A stretch of 46,556 nucleotides of DNA from Lachnospiraceae bacterium. GTDB lineage: Bacteria; Bacillota; Clostridia; Lachnospirales; Lachnospiraceae. The notes beneath the pieces are model-generated. The model saw only the letters and a program-made list of their open reading frames with translations. It was not told the origin of the DNA and searched no databases. Below are positions 1 to 8,277 of the stretch, piece by piece. The first letter of the stretch is position 1. Every line of letters starts with the position of its first letter. The translations under genes and the position numbers were made by a program. The stretch lies in assembly GCA_014804245.1 (NCBI GenBank), contig JAAVAE010000039.1:32896-79451 (forward strand), written 5' to 3'.

Positions 1-1175
1 ACGATTCCGTTTGCGCGGCAGGGAATGGACAATTCCCGGATAAATTCTATATAGTGTTTTCCACAGTCCGTGCTGATTTCCTCAAAATCCACGTTGATTC
101 CGTCAATTCCATAAGTGAGTGCGGTATTTACTAGACCGTCGATCAGTTTGGCTCTGGTTGTTGTGGAGGAAAGGATTTCGTACATATCAATGCTGTCTTT
201 ATATTCAATGTTTTCAACAAGTGCCCACACTTCAAGTCCCAGCCCGTGAGCCTTGTCCACATAACTCTGACTTGCAAAGCTGGTAAAGTTGCCTTCATTA
301 TCACTGAGCTTGAACCACGTAGGTGAGATAACGTTGAGCCCTTTTGTTTGTGCAGTCATCGCATCGAGGGTGTCATTCCCTGCCACTCCTGCTACCACAT
401 GCCAACCCAGATTAATTTTATGATCCCTTGTAAGGCTGGTGTATTCAGGCTCCTCATAATCCGTGACCGGAATGGGAAGTTCCGCTCTGGCTTCCTCAAG
501 CCGTTTGTTCTCTATATAGCCGATTACGGAGTCTGCCGTCTTGACTTTACTCCAGGTTTCCATCTGTTCAAGGAGGATTACTTTGTCTCCGGCATGGACA
601 TCTTCGAGAATTTCACTCTTGACGCCGCCTAAGACTCTTACCGCAGTATCTTTTTTGACTTCAGCGGTCTGACGTTCTTCCCAGCTGGTGTAAATCTGGA
701 GACGATTCGGCTCTGCGAACCCTTCATAGGAGAAATTGGAGTACTGTTTCACGTAATCTATTGCAACGTATAAAGTCTCTCCTTCATATCGTGCCGGCTG
801 GTATGCCAGAGACCTAGTTCCGCTCTTGTCTGTCACCTCATTGCTTCCTGTAACGGTGCGGATAATATCATCCGGAAGCGTATAGAGTAAAAGACCCTCG
901 CTTTTATCTTCATAGAAACGGTCATTAAAATATTTATGAACCGTATTTAAATCCAAGTAATAAACGCCGTCAAACAGACGTGCTCTCTCTTCAATAATTT
1001 CATTCTGCAGTACGATTGCCACATCTCCATCCCCTGACATGCCAAAATAGGTATTGAGATCGGCGCGGTCTTTTGTGTAGGAATATCTTTCCAATATCTT
1101 TGCTCCGAAGCTTACGCCTGCAATTACTATAATAAGGACGATTGCTATCAGAACAGGTATTATCTTTTTTTTCAT
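1..1175 (-). CDS. Membrane-anchored SH3-domain / glycoside hydrolase family 18 protein (3' end beyond window)
   Basis: The minus-strand frame is open from an ATG at 1175 to the left edge, about 391 residues. The N-terminus is a signal anchor (MKKKIIPVLIAIVLIIVIAG). Next comes about 130 residues resembling a copper-amine-oxidase-like N-terminal domain, then an SH3-like segment (about 160-215, containing VGYIENKRL-like sequence ending at 'SVIGYIENKRLEEA'). A GH18 TIM barrel follows, beginning near 'HKINLGWHVV'. The GH18 catalytic signature D-G-I-N-V-D-F-E is visible at about 79-105, so the acid/base Glu is kept. Family knowledge: such proteins bind or cut chitin- or peptidoglycan-like glycans outside the cell and resemble spore-germination YaaH-type hydrolases. 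The ATG follows a GGAGG site and an extended -10 promoter. The substrate is not known and the last strands of the barrel are missing from the window. Confidence 0.85.
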   Translation of the reverse strand, partial: MKKKIIPVLIAIVLIIVIAGVSFGAKILERYSYTKDRADLNTYFGMSGDGDVAIVLQNEIIEERARLFDGVYYLDLNTVHKYFNDRFYEDKSEGLLLYTLPDDIIRTVTGSNEVTDKSGTRSLAYQPARYEGETLYVAIDYVKQYSNFSYEGFAEPNRLQIYTSWEERQTAEVKKDTAVRVLGGVKSEILEDVHAGDKVILLEQMETWSKVKTADSVIGYIENKRLEEARAELPIPVTDYEEPEYTSLTRDHKINLGWHVVAGVAGNDTLDAMTAQTKGLNVISPTWFKLSDNEGNFTSFASQSYVDKAHGLGLEVWALVENIEYKDSIDMYEILSSTTTRAKLIDGLVNTALTYGIDGINVDFEEISTDCGKHYIEFIRELSIPCRANGI

Positions 1176-1198
1176 CCTGTAACCTCCAATCGTCCTAT

Positions 1199-1227
1199 AT
1201 TATAGCAGACTATTTTCACACCGTCAT
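1199..1227 (-). promoter_or_regulatory. Promoter of the GH18 gene
   Basis: Read on the minus strand, TATAAT (1199-1204) is preceded by an extended TGC and, at 17 bp, by ATGACG (1222-1227), a weak -35 box. It ends 24 bp upstream of the GH18 ATG. Confidence 0.55.
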
Positions 1228-1279
1228 TACCAATTTTGACTTTTTATAACATTTTCTTCCGGCATTGCCGGTATACTTC

Positions 1280-1379
1280 ACGCCGATAAGGAACCGGAAT
1301 ATTCCTGTTGTTTTATTACTATATTATAAGGGGCTTTCTGTTGTTTGGAATATTCGTGTAACAAATCGGTTCCCGGCGT
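1280..1379. repeat. Imperfect palindromic intergenic element
   Basis: The left arm (1280-1305) holds ACGCCG, GGAACCG and GAATATTCC blocks. The right arm (1347-1379) holds their reverse complements in mirror order (GGAATATTC, CGGTTCC, CGGCGT), with about 11 unpaired bases between the first two blocks. The loop is AT-rich. It lies between the small gene ending at 1395 and the GH18 promoter, so it may act as a terminator for the former or be a small palindromic repeat. Confidence 0.5.
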
Positions 1380-1394
1380 GCTTAGATAGGGGCG

Positions 1395-1613
1395 TTAATT
1401 ATGGAATATCCGGTCATACCGGATTTCTTTTATCTTCCCGTTTTCATCAATCACATAGTCTGGCATATATATTGTATCCTCATTCACACAATTCTTCATA
1501 ATATACTCCGTAGTGGACGGAACGCCGTTTAGGTACAGTATAACGCCTTCCCTCTCCAGCTGTTCGAGCTGGGGCTTAAGAGAAACGGGATCTGTGTTTT
1601 GCGTCAAAGCCAT
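1395..1613 (-). CDS. Small conserved protein of unknown function, 72 aa
   Basis: The preferred start is the ATG at 1613, which has GGGAG five bases upstream; a TTG at 1649 would add 12 residues but lacks a ribosome-binding site. The product is acidic to neutral, with no membrane segment and no cysteine pair. Its second half (LYLNGVPSTTEYI, then EDTIYMPDYVIDENGKIKEI) resembles short uncharacterised proteins I associate with Lachnospiraceae, which is the main reason to believe the gene is real; this is memory, not a search. It is monocistronic on the minus strand. No function can be assigned. Confidence 0.55.
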   Translation of the reverse strand: MALTQNTDPVSLKPQLEQLEREGVILYLNGVPSTTEYIMKNCVNEDTIYMPDYVIDENGKIKEIRYDRIFHN

Positions 1614-2147
1614 TTTTTCTCCCATCCGTTTTGAATCTTTTTTTGACAAATTCCAAAAGGATTCCGTGATATGTCATGTCAAAAAGATAAATAAAATTCA
1701 AAACTGATTATAGTTTTCTTATTAATGACGATAATAAAAACAGATAAGATGCCGGACACGTATCTAAAATAAACTACCGCTGCGAATTTCTAATTAGGTG
1801 AATTATAACAGTTGAAAAACTATAGAAAGACTCGCGACAGGCACGAAGCCTGTTAGACATCAATAGATGGCGCCAGCTCAAGCGGTCATATGCAGATATG
1901 CAGATGCGCTTCGGTCTGGACTTCCTTGATTAAATTTGCTTAGATTCGTATAAATAAAATGTTGAAAAATCATGCCTCCTCCCGATACAGGATTTATCCG
2001 GAAGCATCTTACGAAACTGAGCATAGCATTTATTGCCAAATATTTCAATATGATTCCATATTTTTTTATTTATTTTTAACAAAAATCTATAAAAGAATAA
2101 AAAAGCGGGTATTTTATTAAATTTTTTTAAACTGTTTTTCTGTCCTA
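1614..2147. other. AT-rich intergenic region with a small hairpin
   Basis: No credible gene is seen. A short perfect hairpin, ACAGGC-ACGAA-GCCTGT, lies at 1837-1853. It begins a more GC-rich island (about 1830-1925) inside AT-rich sequence that may hold a structured RNA, but I recognise no known family. A tandem ATGCAGAT-type octamer pair is at about 1893-1909. The remainder is A/T-rich and leads into the mecA promoter. Confidence 0.3.
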
Positions 2148-2176
2148 TTGACTTAAATTCGCACAAAGTATAATAT
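2148..2176 (+). promoter_or_regulatory. Promoter of mecA
   Basis: TTGACT (2148-2153) is followed by overlapping -10 candidates: TATAAT at 2169-2174 (15-bp spacer) and TAATAT at 2171-2176 (17-bp spacer). It lies 70-100 bp upstream of mecA. Confidence 0.6.
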
Positions 2177-2248
2177 AATTTTAAGTGACTGCAAGTGTCA
2201 CCAAACGGCAGGATAACAGTATCTTAATAGTAAGGATGTGAAAATAAT

Positions 2249-3049
2249 ATGAAAATAGAAAAAGTTAACGATCATCAGATCCGCTGTACCCTTACCAGAG
2301 AAGATCTGGCTGACAGGGAATTGAAACTCAGCGAACTTGCTTATGGTACCGAAAAAGCCAAAGATTTATTCCGCGATATGATGCAGCAGGCATCTTTTGA
2401 ATTCGGATTTGAGGCAGAAGACATCCCATTAATGATAGAAGCGATTCCTTTGAATTCTGAGTGTATCGTCCTGATTATCACCAAGGTGGAAGATCCTGAT
2501 GAGCTTGATACCCGTTTTTCAAAGTTTGCGCCATCTGTTCACGAAGAAGACAATACTTTAGGTGATGTTCTCGATACCATTGCGGAAGGCGCAGATGATG
2601 TTCTTGATCTTTTCAAGAAAATCCAAAACACGAAAACGGGAAACATATCTTCCGAAGGAACCTCTTCCGCTGGTGAAAGCAGCGCGGATATAGAAAGCAC
2701 CAAGCGTTCTTTCAAGAATGCCCTGCAGAAAAAGCTCTCCGATACCCCGGTTCCGGCGGAACTCACCAAGCTTTATTCTTTCCGCTCGCTGCGGGAGATC
2801 ATCGGGTCAGCCCATGTACTGTCTGATTTTTATAACGGTACGAACTCTTTATACAAGCAAAAAGACGGCTCATATATATTAGTTCTTTCTAAAAGTGATC
2901 ATACACCGGTCGATTTCAACAAGGTCTGCAATGTCCTTTCGGAGTACGGAACGATTATCAAATCAGTGCCTGCTTCCGAGGCATATCTGCAAGAACATTT
3001 TGAGCCAATCATTCAAAATACTGCACTGCAGTCATTATCCTGCATATAG
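2249..3049 (+). CDS. mecA: Adaptor protein MecA
   Basis: The 266-aa product begins MKIEKVNDHQIRCTLTREDL, the typical start of clostridial MecA. The N-terminal domain (1-95) recognises substrates. An acidic, Ser/Glu-rich linker follows (about 96-155), then a C-terminal domain (about 165-260) that in the family docks on the ClpC N-domain and middle domain. Family role: it hands selected proteins to the ClpCP protease; in Bacillus the target is ComK, but clostridial targets are less clear. It has its own promoter and terminator, so it appears monocistronic. Length is normal and no key region is missing. Confidence 0.9.
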   Translation: MKIEKVNDHQIRCTLTREDLADRELKLSELAYGTEKAKDLFRDMMQQASFEFGFEAEDIPLMIEAIPLNSECIVLIITKVEDPDELDTRFSKFAPSVHEEDNTLGDVLDTIAEGADDVLDLFKKIQNTKTGNISSEGTSSAGESSADIESTKRSFKNALQKKLSDTPVPAELTKLYSFRSLREIIGSAHVLSDFYNGTNSLYKQKDGSYILVLSKSDHTPVDFNKVCNVLSEYGTIIKSVPASEAYLQEHFEPIIQNTALQSLSCI

Positions 3050-3066
3050 AATCAGATTCGGAGCTA

Positions 3067-3104
3067 AGGCAGCCCATTAGGGGCTGCCTGTTTTTGTTGT
3101 TTTT
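3067..3104 (+). terminator. Rho-independent terminator of mecA
   Basis: A 9-bp GC-rich stem (AGGCAGCCC 3067-3075 with GGGCTGCCT 3081-3089) is followed by a T-rich run. Confidence 0.85.
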
Positions 3105-3156
3105 GGTATTATTTAATGATAAAATAAATTGTTTACTAAAGAAAGGAGTTTAAACT

Positions 3157-4776
3157 ATGAAAAAAATGAAACGTGGACTGCTTGCAGGAGCATCGGTCCT
3201 TTCGCTTTGCTTTCTGCTGGCACCCGTGATTGCACTTGCCGCAGAGGAAGAGGCCGCGCAGGCGCCTTCCATGTACGCCACCTTCTGGGCGCTTGTACCT
3301 CCCATCGTTGCAATCGTGCTTGCCCTCATTACCAAAGAGGTTTACAGTTCTCTGTTCGTGGGCATTCTTGTAGGAGGATTGTTTTATTCCGGTTTTTCAT
3401 TTGAAGGCACTTTTAATCACATCTTCAATGATGGATTTATAGCGGTACTGTCTGATAGTTATAATGTAGGTATCTTGATTTTCCTTGTAGTCTTAGGCGC
3501 AATGGTAAGTCTTATGAACCGTGCCGGGGGCTCAGCTGCCTTCGGGCATTTTGCCAAAGAGAAAATCAAGACCCGCGCAGGTGCCCAGCTTGCTACGATA
3601 GCACTGGGAGTTCTGATTTTCATAGATGATTATTTTAATTGTCTGACTGTGGGCAGCGTTATGCGCCCTGTGACAGACGAACACAAGGTTTCGCGGGCGA
3701 AGCTCGCCTACCTGATAGATGCCACGGCAGCCCCTGTGTGTATCATAGCTCCCATTTCTTCATGGGCAGCTGCAGTGTCCGGATTTGTTGAGGGGGAAGA
3801 TGGATTTTCCATTTTTATCAGGGCGATTCCCTACAATTATTATGCCCTGCTTACTATTGTAATGATGATAACCATCGTTCTTTTGAACATTGACTTTGGT
3901 TCTATGTGCACTCATGAAAAGAATGCACTGAATGGGGATTTGTTTACTTCCGGGAAAACGGCATCTGATAATGAAGCAGAATCAAAGAGTTCAAAGGGAA
4001 AAGTGATTGATTTGGTAATTCCCATCATCATGTTGATCATATGCTGTGTGATCGGCATGATTTATACCGGCGGTTTCTTCCAGGGCGAAGGATTTGTATC
4101 TGCTTTTTCCAATTCAGACGCTTCTGTCGGACTTGCTCTCGGAAGTATATTTGCAATGCTTCTTACCATTATCATTTATCTGATCAGACGGGTGCTTTCT
4201 TTTAGCGAATGTATGGAGTGCCTGCCTTCCGGTTTTAAGGCAATGGTGCCTGCAATTTTGATCCTGACTTTTGCATGGACCTTAAAAGCAATGACTGACA
4301 GTCTGGGAGCAGCCGTATTTGTGGCAGATGCAATGGCAAAGAGTGCTGGAGGGCTGATGTTCTTCCTGCCTGCTATTATTTTCATTGTAGGATGCTTCCT
4401 GGCATTTTCCACCGGAACGTCATGGGGTACCTTTGGTATATTGATTCCTATCGTAGTTGCGGTTTTCGCCAATTCAAATCCTCAGCTGATGATTATTTCC
4501 ATTTCTGCATGTATGGCAGGCGCTGTATGCGGAGATCACTGTTCTCCTATTTCAGATACCACCATCATGGCAAGCGCCGGCGCTCAGTGTAATCACGTAA
4601 ACCATGTTTCCACTCAGCTGCCCTATGCACTTTTGGTTGCAGCGGTTTCCTTTGTCACATATATCGTTGCAGGTTTTGTGCAAAATCCATGGGTACCGCT
4701 TCCGGTTGGCATTGTTTTGCTTTTAATCTGCCTGTTTGTCATAAAAGGGCGCAGCCGCGAGAAGGACTTAGCATAA
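3157..4776 (+). CDS. nhaC: Na+/H+ antiporter, NhaC family
   Basis: The 539-aa polytopic membrane protein starts at an ATG with a GAAAGGAG site. The first 30 residues look like a signal peptide or first helix ending ALAAEEE, followed by about 11-12 hydrophobic segments. Family features visible include ALITKEVYSSLFVGILVGG, FIDDYFNCLTVGSVMRPV and GDHCSPISDTTIMAS; the last two are the conserved acidic and polar cores of NhaC transporters. The family exchanges Na+ (or couples with other cations) for H+ at the cytoplasmic membrane; some relatives exchange organic acids, so the substrate is inferred. The gene sits alone between two terminators. Its sodium link matters because the ATP synthase here also looks Na+-coupled. 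Confidence 0.85.
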   Translation: MKKMKRGLLAGASVLSLCFLLAPVIALAAEEEAAQAPSMYATFWALVPPIVAIVLALITKEVYSSLFVGILVGGLFYSGFSFEGTFNHIFNDGFIAVLSDSYNVGILIFLVVLGAMVSLMNRAGGSAAFGHFAKEKIKTRAGAQLATIALGVLIFIDDYFNCLTVGSVMRPVTDEHKVSRAKLAYLIDATAAPVCIIAPISSWAAAVSGFVEGEDGFSIFIRAIPYNYYALLTIVMMITIVLLNIDFGSMCTHEKNALNGDLFTSGKTASDNEAESKSSKGKVIDLVIPIIMLIICCVIGMIYTGGFFQGEGFVSAFSNSDASVGLALGSIFAMLLTIIIYLIRRVLSFSECMECLPSGFKAMVPAILILTFAWTLKAMTDSLGAAVFVADAMAKSAGGLMFFLPAIIFIVGCFLAFSTGTSWGTFGILIPIVVAVFANSNPQLMIISISACMAGAVCGDHCSPISDTTIMASAGAQCNHVNHVSTQLPYALLVAAVSFVTYIVAGFVQNPWVPLPVGIVLLLICLFVIKGRSREKDLA

Positions 4777-4793
4777 ATATATTCCATAAAATA

Positions 4794-4820
4794 AGCCGGG
4801 CAAGATGCCCGGCTTTCCTT
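4794..4820. terminator. Bidirectional terminator between nhaC and the DUF1858 gene
   Basis: AGCCGGGC (4794-4801), AAGAT loop, GCCCGGCT (4807-4814). A TTCCTT run follows on the plus strand and a TTATTTTAT run on the minus strand, so it can serve both convergent genes. Confidence 0.75.
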
Positions 4821-4846
4821 ATACCTGAAAATTTCTGCTGGCAAAA

Positions 4847-5038
4847 TCAGATTGCTTCGATCTTAGCCATCAGATCATTTATATCCATGCCATGAACCAT
4901 AGCAGCTTCCTCAAGGCTTTCAGCCTGTGCAGAAGGGCAGCCAAGGCAGTGCATGCCTGCTTCCATGAGGATTGGTGCAACATTCGGATTGGTATTTAAA
5001 ATCTCGCCTATTGTCATGTCTTTGGTAATCTGTGCCAT
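4847..5038 (-). CDS. DUF1858 domain protein, 63 aa
   Basis: A short soluble protein starting at ATG 5038 with a perfect AAGGAGG site. It carries the DUF1858 pattern: [24 protein letters not shown] region, then a C-L-G-C pair and a [20 protein letters not shown] helix. Family members are often linked to hybrid-cluster or redox proteins. The CxxC may bind metal or respond to redox state, but this is inference. A good promoter (TTGTCA-17-TATACT) lies upstream, divergent from the PFL operon, so both could share control under anaerobiosis. Confidence 0.88.
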   Translation of the reverse strand: MAQITKDMTIGEILNTNPNVAPILMEAGMHCLGCPSAQAESLEEAAMVHGMDINDLMAKIEAI

Positions 5039-5098
5039 AATAGATAACCTCCTTCTATTGTATACATTTTATGACAGATCTTACGTCTGCGCTTTTAT

Positions 5099-5127
5099 AG
5101 TATAATACTTTGCCCATCTTCTGACAA
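5099..5127 (-). promoter_or_regulatory. Promoter of the DUF1858 gene
   Basis: On the minus strand TTGTCA (5122-5127), 17-bp spacer, TATACT (5099-5104). Confidence 0.65.
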
Positions 5128-5228
5128 GCCTAAACGCATCTTCTGCCCGTGCTGAACATTTTTTACAAAAAAAATATGAAATTTCCCTAAAATCCGTACT
5201 TTGTTCATAAAAAAGTACACTCTTTGCC

Positions 5229-5258
5229 TTGACTGTAAATGATATTCTAACATATAAT
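5229..5258 (+). promoter_or_regulatory. Promoter of the PFL operon
   Basis: TTGACT (5229-5234), 18-bp spacer, TATAAT (5253-5258). The inferred leader is about 65 nt and ends in an AGGAGG site before pflB. I see no clear Rex or FNR palindrome in the region. Confidence 0.75.
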
Positions 5259-5328
5259 GATGGTACGGTAATAGCATAAGTTTTATGCACAAATAAATAA
5301 AATTATTTTAATAGGAGGCTTACACAAA

Positions 5329-7368
5329 ATGAGACCAGAATGGAAAGATTTTGTAGGCGGCAAGTGGGAGAATGAAGTTAACGTACGCGACTTCATCCAG
5401 AGAAACTATCATCCTTATGATGGTGATGAATCCTTCTTAGCTGAGGCTACACAGAACACAAAAGACTTATGGCAGATGGTGCTTGATTTGCAGAAGAAAG
5501 AGCGTGAGGCAGGCGGCGTTCTTGATATGGATACGAAGGTTGTATCTACAATCACATCACATGGCCCCGGTTACTTAGACAAGTCTAAGGAAAAAATCGT
5601 TGGTTTCCAGACAGATAAGCCTTTCAAGCGTTCTCTCCAGCCTTACGGCGGTATCAGAATGGCTGAAAAAGCTTGCGCTGACAATGGTTATGAGGTTGAC
5701 CCTGAAATCAGTGAATTCTTCTCAACACACAGAAAGACACACAATGCAGGATGCTTTGATGCTTACAATGCTGAAATGAGAGCATGCCGTTCCGCACATA
5801 TCATTACAGGTCTTCCGGATGCTTACGGACGCGGACGTATCATCGGTGACTACAGACGTGTTGCTCTTTACGGTATTGACAGACTGATCGAAGACAAGCA
5901 GGCTCAGAAGGATTCCACAGGACGCGTTATGACAGATGATGTTATCCGCCTTCGTGAAGAACTTTCCGAGCAGATGGTTGCTCTTAAGATGATGAAGGAA
6001 ATGGCTGCATCCTACGGCTGCGATATTTCCAAACCTGCTACCAACGTACAGGAAGCAATCCAGGCTACTTACTTCGGATATTTATGTTCTGTTAAGGAGC
6101 AGAACGGTGCAGCTATGTCCCTTGGACGTACCTCCACTTTCCTTGACTGCTACGCAGAAAGAGACCTTGCTAACGGAACATTCACAGAGCAGGAGATCCA
6201 GGAATTTGTTGATCACTTCATCATGAAGCTGAGATGCGTAAAATTCGCACGTACTCCTGAATATAACCAGATTTTTGCCGGCGATCCAGTATGGGTAACC
6301 GAATCCCTCGGCGGTGTTGGCGTTGACGGACGTCCTATGGTAACAAAGATGAGCTTCCGTTATCTGCACACACTTACCAACTTAGGTCCCAGCCCTGAAC
6401 CGAACTTAACTGTTCTCTGGTCCACAAGACTTCCTGAAAACTGGAAGAAATACTGCGCAAAGATGTCTATCCAGACTTCTTCCATCCAGTATGAGAATGA
6501 TGACCTCATGAGAGTAACACACGGTGATGACTACGGTATCGCATGCTGCGTATCTTCCATGGTAATCGGTAAGGAAATGCAGTTCTTCGGAGCAAGAGCA
6601 AACCTTGCAAAATGTCTGCTTTACGCGTTAAACGGCGGTGTTGATGAAGTTACCAAGAAACAGGTTGGTCCTAAGTATCGTCCTGTTGAAGGCGATGTCC
6701 TTGATTTTGATGATGTATACAGCAAGTTCATCGATATGATGGAATGGCAGGCAGATGTATATGTAAATACTCTGAATATCATCCATTATATGCATGACAA
6801 ATACTGCTATGAAAGAGCTGAGATGGCGCTTCATGACAGAGATGTTAAGCGCTACTTCGCAACAGGTGTTGCAGGTCTTTCCATCGTGGCTGACTCCTTA
6901 TCCGCTATCAAGCATGCTAAGGTAGAGGTTATCAGAGATGAAGACGGTATCATCGTTGACTTCAAGACAACCGGTGAGTTCCCTAAATATGGTAATGATG
7001 ATGACCGCGTAGACAGCATTGCTCAGGAAGTTGTTCACAAGTTCATGACAGCGATCAGAAGACACCACACCTACAGAAACGGTGTTCCGACAACATCCAT
7101 TCTTACCATTACATCTAACGTAACTTATGGTAAGGCAACAGGAAATACACCTGACGGACGTAAGAAAGGTCAGCCTTTCGCTCCCGGTGCTAACCCGATG
7201 CACGGACGCGATACTCACGGTGCAGTAGCATCCTTATCTTCCGTATCCAAGCTTCCTTTCAATGATGCACAGGATGGTATCTCTAATACCTTCACCATCA
7301 TCCCTGGAGCACTTGGAAAAGAAGACCAGGTATTCGCTGGTGATATCGAACTTGATTTAAATAAGTAA
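5329..7368 (+). CDS. pflB: Pyruvate formate-lyase catalytic subunit lacking its glycyl-radical domain
   Basis: The 679-aa protein covers the ten-stranded barrel of formate C-acetyltransferase: pyruvate + CoA to acetyl-CoA + formate. The active-site cysteine pair is at residues 406-407 (GIACCVSS). The usual C-terminal region is cut short: after the conserved [20 protein letters not shown] stretch the chain ends in [11 protein letters not shown]. The final ~80 residues with the radical-bearing RVSGYA loop are absent, whereas E. coli PflB is about 760 residues. Here 679 plus the 80 aa encoded at 7633 gives that full length, so the enzyme is genetically split. The stop is genuine in this sequence and is followed by new ribosome-binding sites, so this is not a simple frameshift. 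The pfl-activating enzyme is not in the window. Confidence 0.93.
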   Translation: MRPEWKDFVGGKWENEVNVRDFIQRNYHPYDGDESFLAEATQNTKDLWQMVLDLQKKEREAGGVLDMDTKVVSTITSHGPGYLDKSKEKIVGFQTDKPFKRSLQPYGGIRMAEKACADNGYEVDPEISEFFSTHRKTHNAGCFDAYNAEMRACRSAHIITGLPDAYGRGRIIGDYRRVALYGIDRLIEDKQAQKDSTGRVMTDDVIRLREELSEQMVALKMMKEMAASYGCDISKPATNVQEAIQATYFGYLCSVKEQNGAAMSLGRTSTFLDCYAERDLANGTFTEQEIQEFVDHFIMKLRCVKFARTPEYNQIFAGDPVWVTESLGGVGVDGRPMVTKMSFRYLHTLTNLGPSPEPNLTVLWSTRLPENWKKYCAKMSIQTSSIQYENDDLMRVTHGDDYGIACCVSSMVIGKEMQFFGARANLAKCLLYALNGGVDEVTKKQVGPKYRPVEGDVLDFDDVYSKFIDMMEWQADVYVNTLNIIHYMHDKYCYERAEMALHDRDVKRYFATGVAGLSIVADSLSAIKHAKVEVIRDEDGIIVDFKTTGEFPKYGNDDDRVDSIAQEVVHKFMTAIRRHHTYRNGVPTTSILTITSNVTYGKATGNTPDGRKKGQPFAPGANPMHGRDTHGAVASLSSVSKLPFNDAQDGISNTFTIIPGALGKEDQVFAGDIELDLNK

Positions 7369-7405
7369 GAATAAACTATAATCCACTTTCGGGAGGTACA
7401 ATGTA

Positions 7406-7609
7406 ATGGATGACAAAAAGATGATTGATGATCTTGTAAAAATGCTGGATTCCGGCATGGCTATGGGAGTAGGTCACGTTAACGTGGACTACGACGAGAC
7501 AAAAGAGAAATCAAAAGATGTTCAGACCATGGGATGCACAGACTGCTCCAGAACGCCTCTGGCGTGCAGCGTACCTACCCTGGAAGATGGATTGGATGAT
7601 TTTCGTTAA
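7406..7609 (+). CDS. 67-aa Cys-motif protein related to the N-terminal half of the glycyl-radical domain
   Basis: It starts at ATG 7406 with GGGAGG nine bases upstream, between the PFL barrel gene and the radical-domain gene. Residues 7-29 (IDDLVKMLDSGMAMGVGHVN and on) align without gaps to residues 8-30 of the downstream radical-domain protein, sharing D, L, V, L, D, H, N and V positions. The RVSGY radical loop is absent. In its place is a tail with C44-x2-C47-x6-C54 (MGCTDCSRTPLACSVPTL) and an acidic end. I do not know a named family. It could be a paralog of the radical domain turned into a chaperone, redox or metal-binding partner, or a mimic that occupies the barrel's docking site when the enzyme is inactive. 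Confidence 0.8.
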   Translation: MDDKKMIDDLVKMLDSGMAMGVGHVNVDYDETKEKSKDVQTMGCTDCSRTPLACSVPTLEDGLDDFR

Positions 7610-7632
7610 GAATAATAAGGAGGTAAATTACT

Positions 7633-7875
7633 ATGGCAACAAATACAGCACAGGTAGACAACTTAGTATCATTATTAGATGGCTACGCAACAAAGGGCGG
7701 ACATCATTTGAATGTTAACGTATTGAACAGAGATATGTTATTAGATGCGCAGAAGCATCCTGAGAATTATCCTCAGCTTACAATCCGTGTTTCAGGATAT
7801 GCTGTTAACTTTATCAAATTGACACCGGAACAGCAGGCTGATGTTATTTCGCGTACATTCCATGAGTCCATCTAA
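7633..7875 (+). CDS. grcA: Autonomous glycyl-radical domain of split pyruvate formate-lyase (GrcA-like)
   Basis: The 80-aa protein is the missing C-terminus of PFL. It contains [18 protein letters not shown], then [15 protein letters not shown] with the radical Gly at residue 55, and ends TFHESI. It starts at ATG 7633 with AGGAGG nine bases upstream. In E. coli, GrcA/YfiD is a spare part that restores an oxygen-cut PFL. Here the barrel gene has no radical domain of its own, so this protein should be an obligatory subunit rather than a repair part. It must be activated by a PFL-activating radical-SAM enzyme encoded elsewhere. It is the last gene of the operon, before a terminator. Confidence 0.92.
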   Translation: MATNTAQVDNLVSLLDGYATKGGHHLNVNVLNRDMLLDAQKHPENYPQLTIRVSGYAVNFIKLTPEQQADVISRTFHESI

Positions 7876-7911
7876 GAAATTGCAAATATGATTATCTGGA
7901 CATGAAAAGAG

Positions 7912-7950
7912 GGCATATCACTTTGGGGATTAAAGTGATATGCCTTCTTA
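7912..7950 (+). terminator. Terminator of the PFL operon
   Basis: A perfect 13-bp stem (GGCATATCACTTT 7912-7924, AAAGTGATATGCC 7932-7944) with a 7-nt loop, followed by TTCTTA. The T-run is weak but the stem is strong. Confidence 0.7.
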
Positions 7951-8000
7951 GGTTAAATGGACATTACTTTTCATGGGGAAGACATTAGTCCGCACAGTCC

Positions 8001-8185
8001 GCACAGGATAGGCAAATATTCCAACGTCGTCGCGCTCTCGCTCCATAAAAACGTAGCAGACGCTAGACTCGAAAGAACCTCGTCAAGCGCTGACGTTTTT
8101 ATAGGGACTCCTTATGGAATATTTACCTATCCTGTGCTACGTTGTTGGCTGGGCTGCAAAGTAGCATGATGTTCAGTTTTTTATC
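8001..8185 (+). repeat. Structured intergenic repeat, copy A
   Basis: Outer arms GCACAGGATAGGCAAATATT... (8001-8023) and their complement (8115-8137) match at 22 of 23 positions. Inside is a second stem, ATAAAAACGT/ACGTTTTTAT, plus an AGACGCT/AGCGCT pairing. A tail (8138-8185) ends GTTCAGTTTTTTATC. Copies B (46226-46364) and C (46430-46556) share the core, and C shares the tail; a short head (CTTAGGTTA, TTACTTTTCAT) before 8001 is also shared with B. Arm sequences differ between copies but stay complementary, so the fold is what is conserved. It could be a MITE-like DNA hairpin or a structured RNA. No protein gene is credible here. Confidence 0.85.
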
Positions 8186-8277
8186 AAATAGTCGAAACAC
8201 AACTCTCGGAACGTCGCACTGGTCAGAGGGTGAAAATATCACTTTAAAATCTTGCACATTTTAGAGAAAAATAGTTA

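Noticed and set aside
348-632. 94-aa plus-strand frame
   Set aside because: It lies antisense to the GH18 gene, which has a continuous frame with the catalytic motif.
1830-1925. Possible structured RNA (hairpin ACAGGC-ACGAA-GCCTGT)
   Set aside because: The fold beyond one 6-bp stem is not convincing and no known riboswitch or small RNA consensus fits.
7957-8169. 70-aa open frame on the plus strand inside repeat copy A
   Set aside because: It reads through both arms of a structured repeat, has no ribosome-binding site and no family resemblance.
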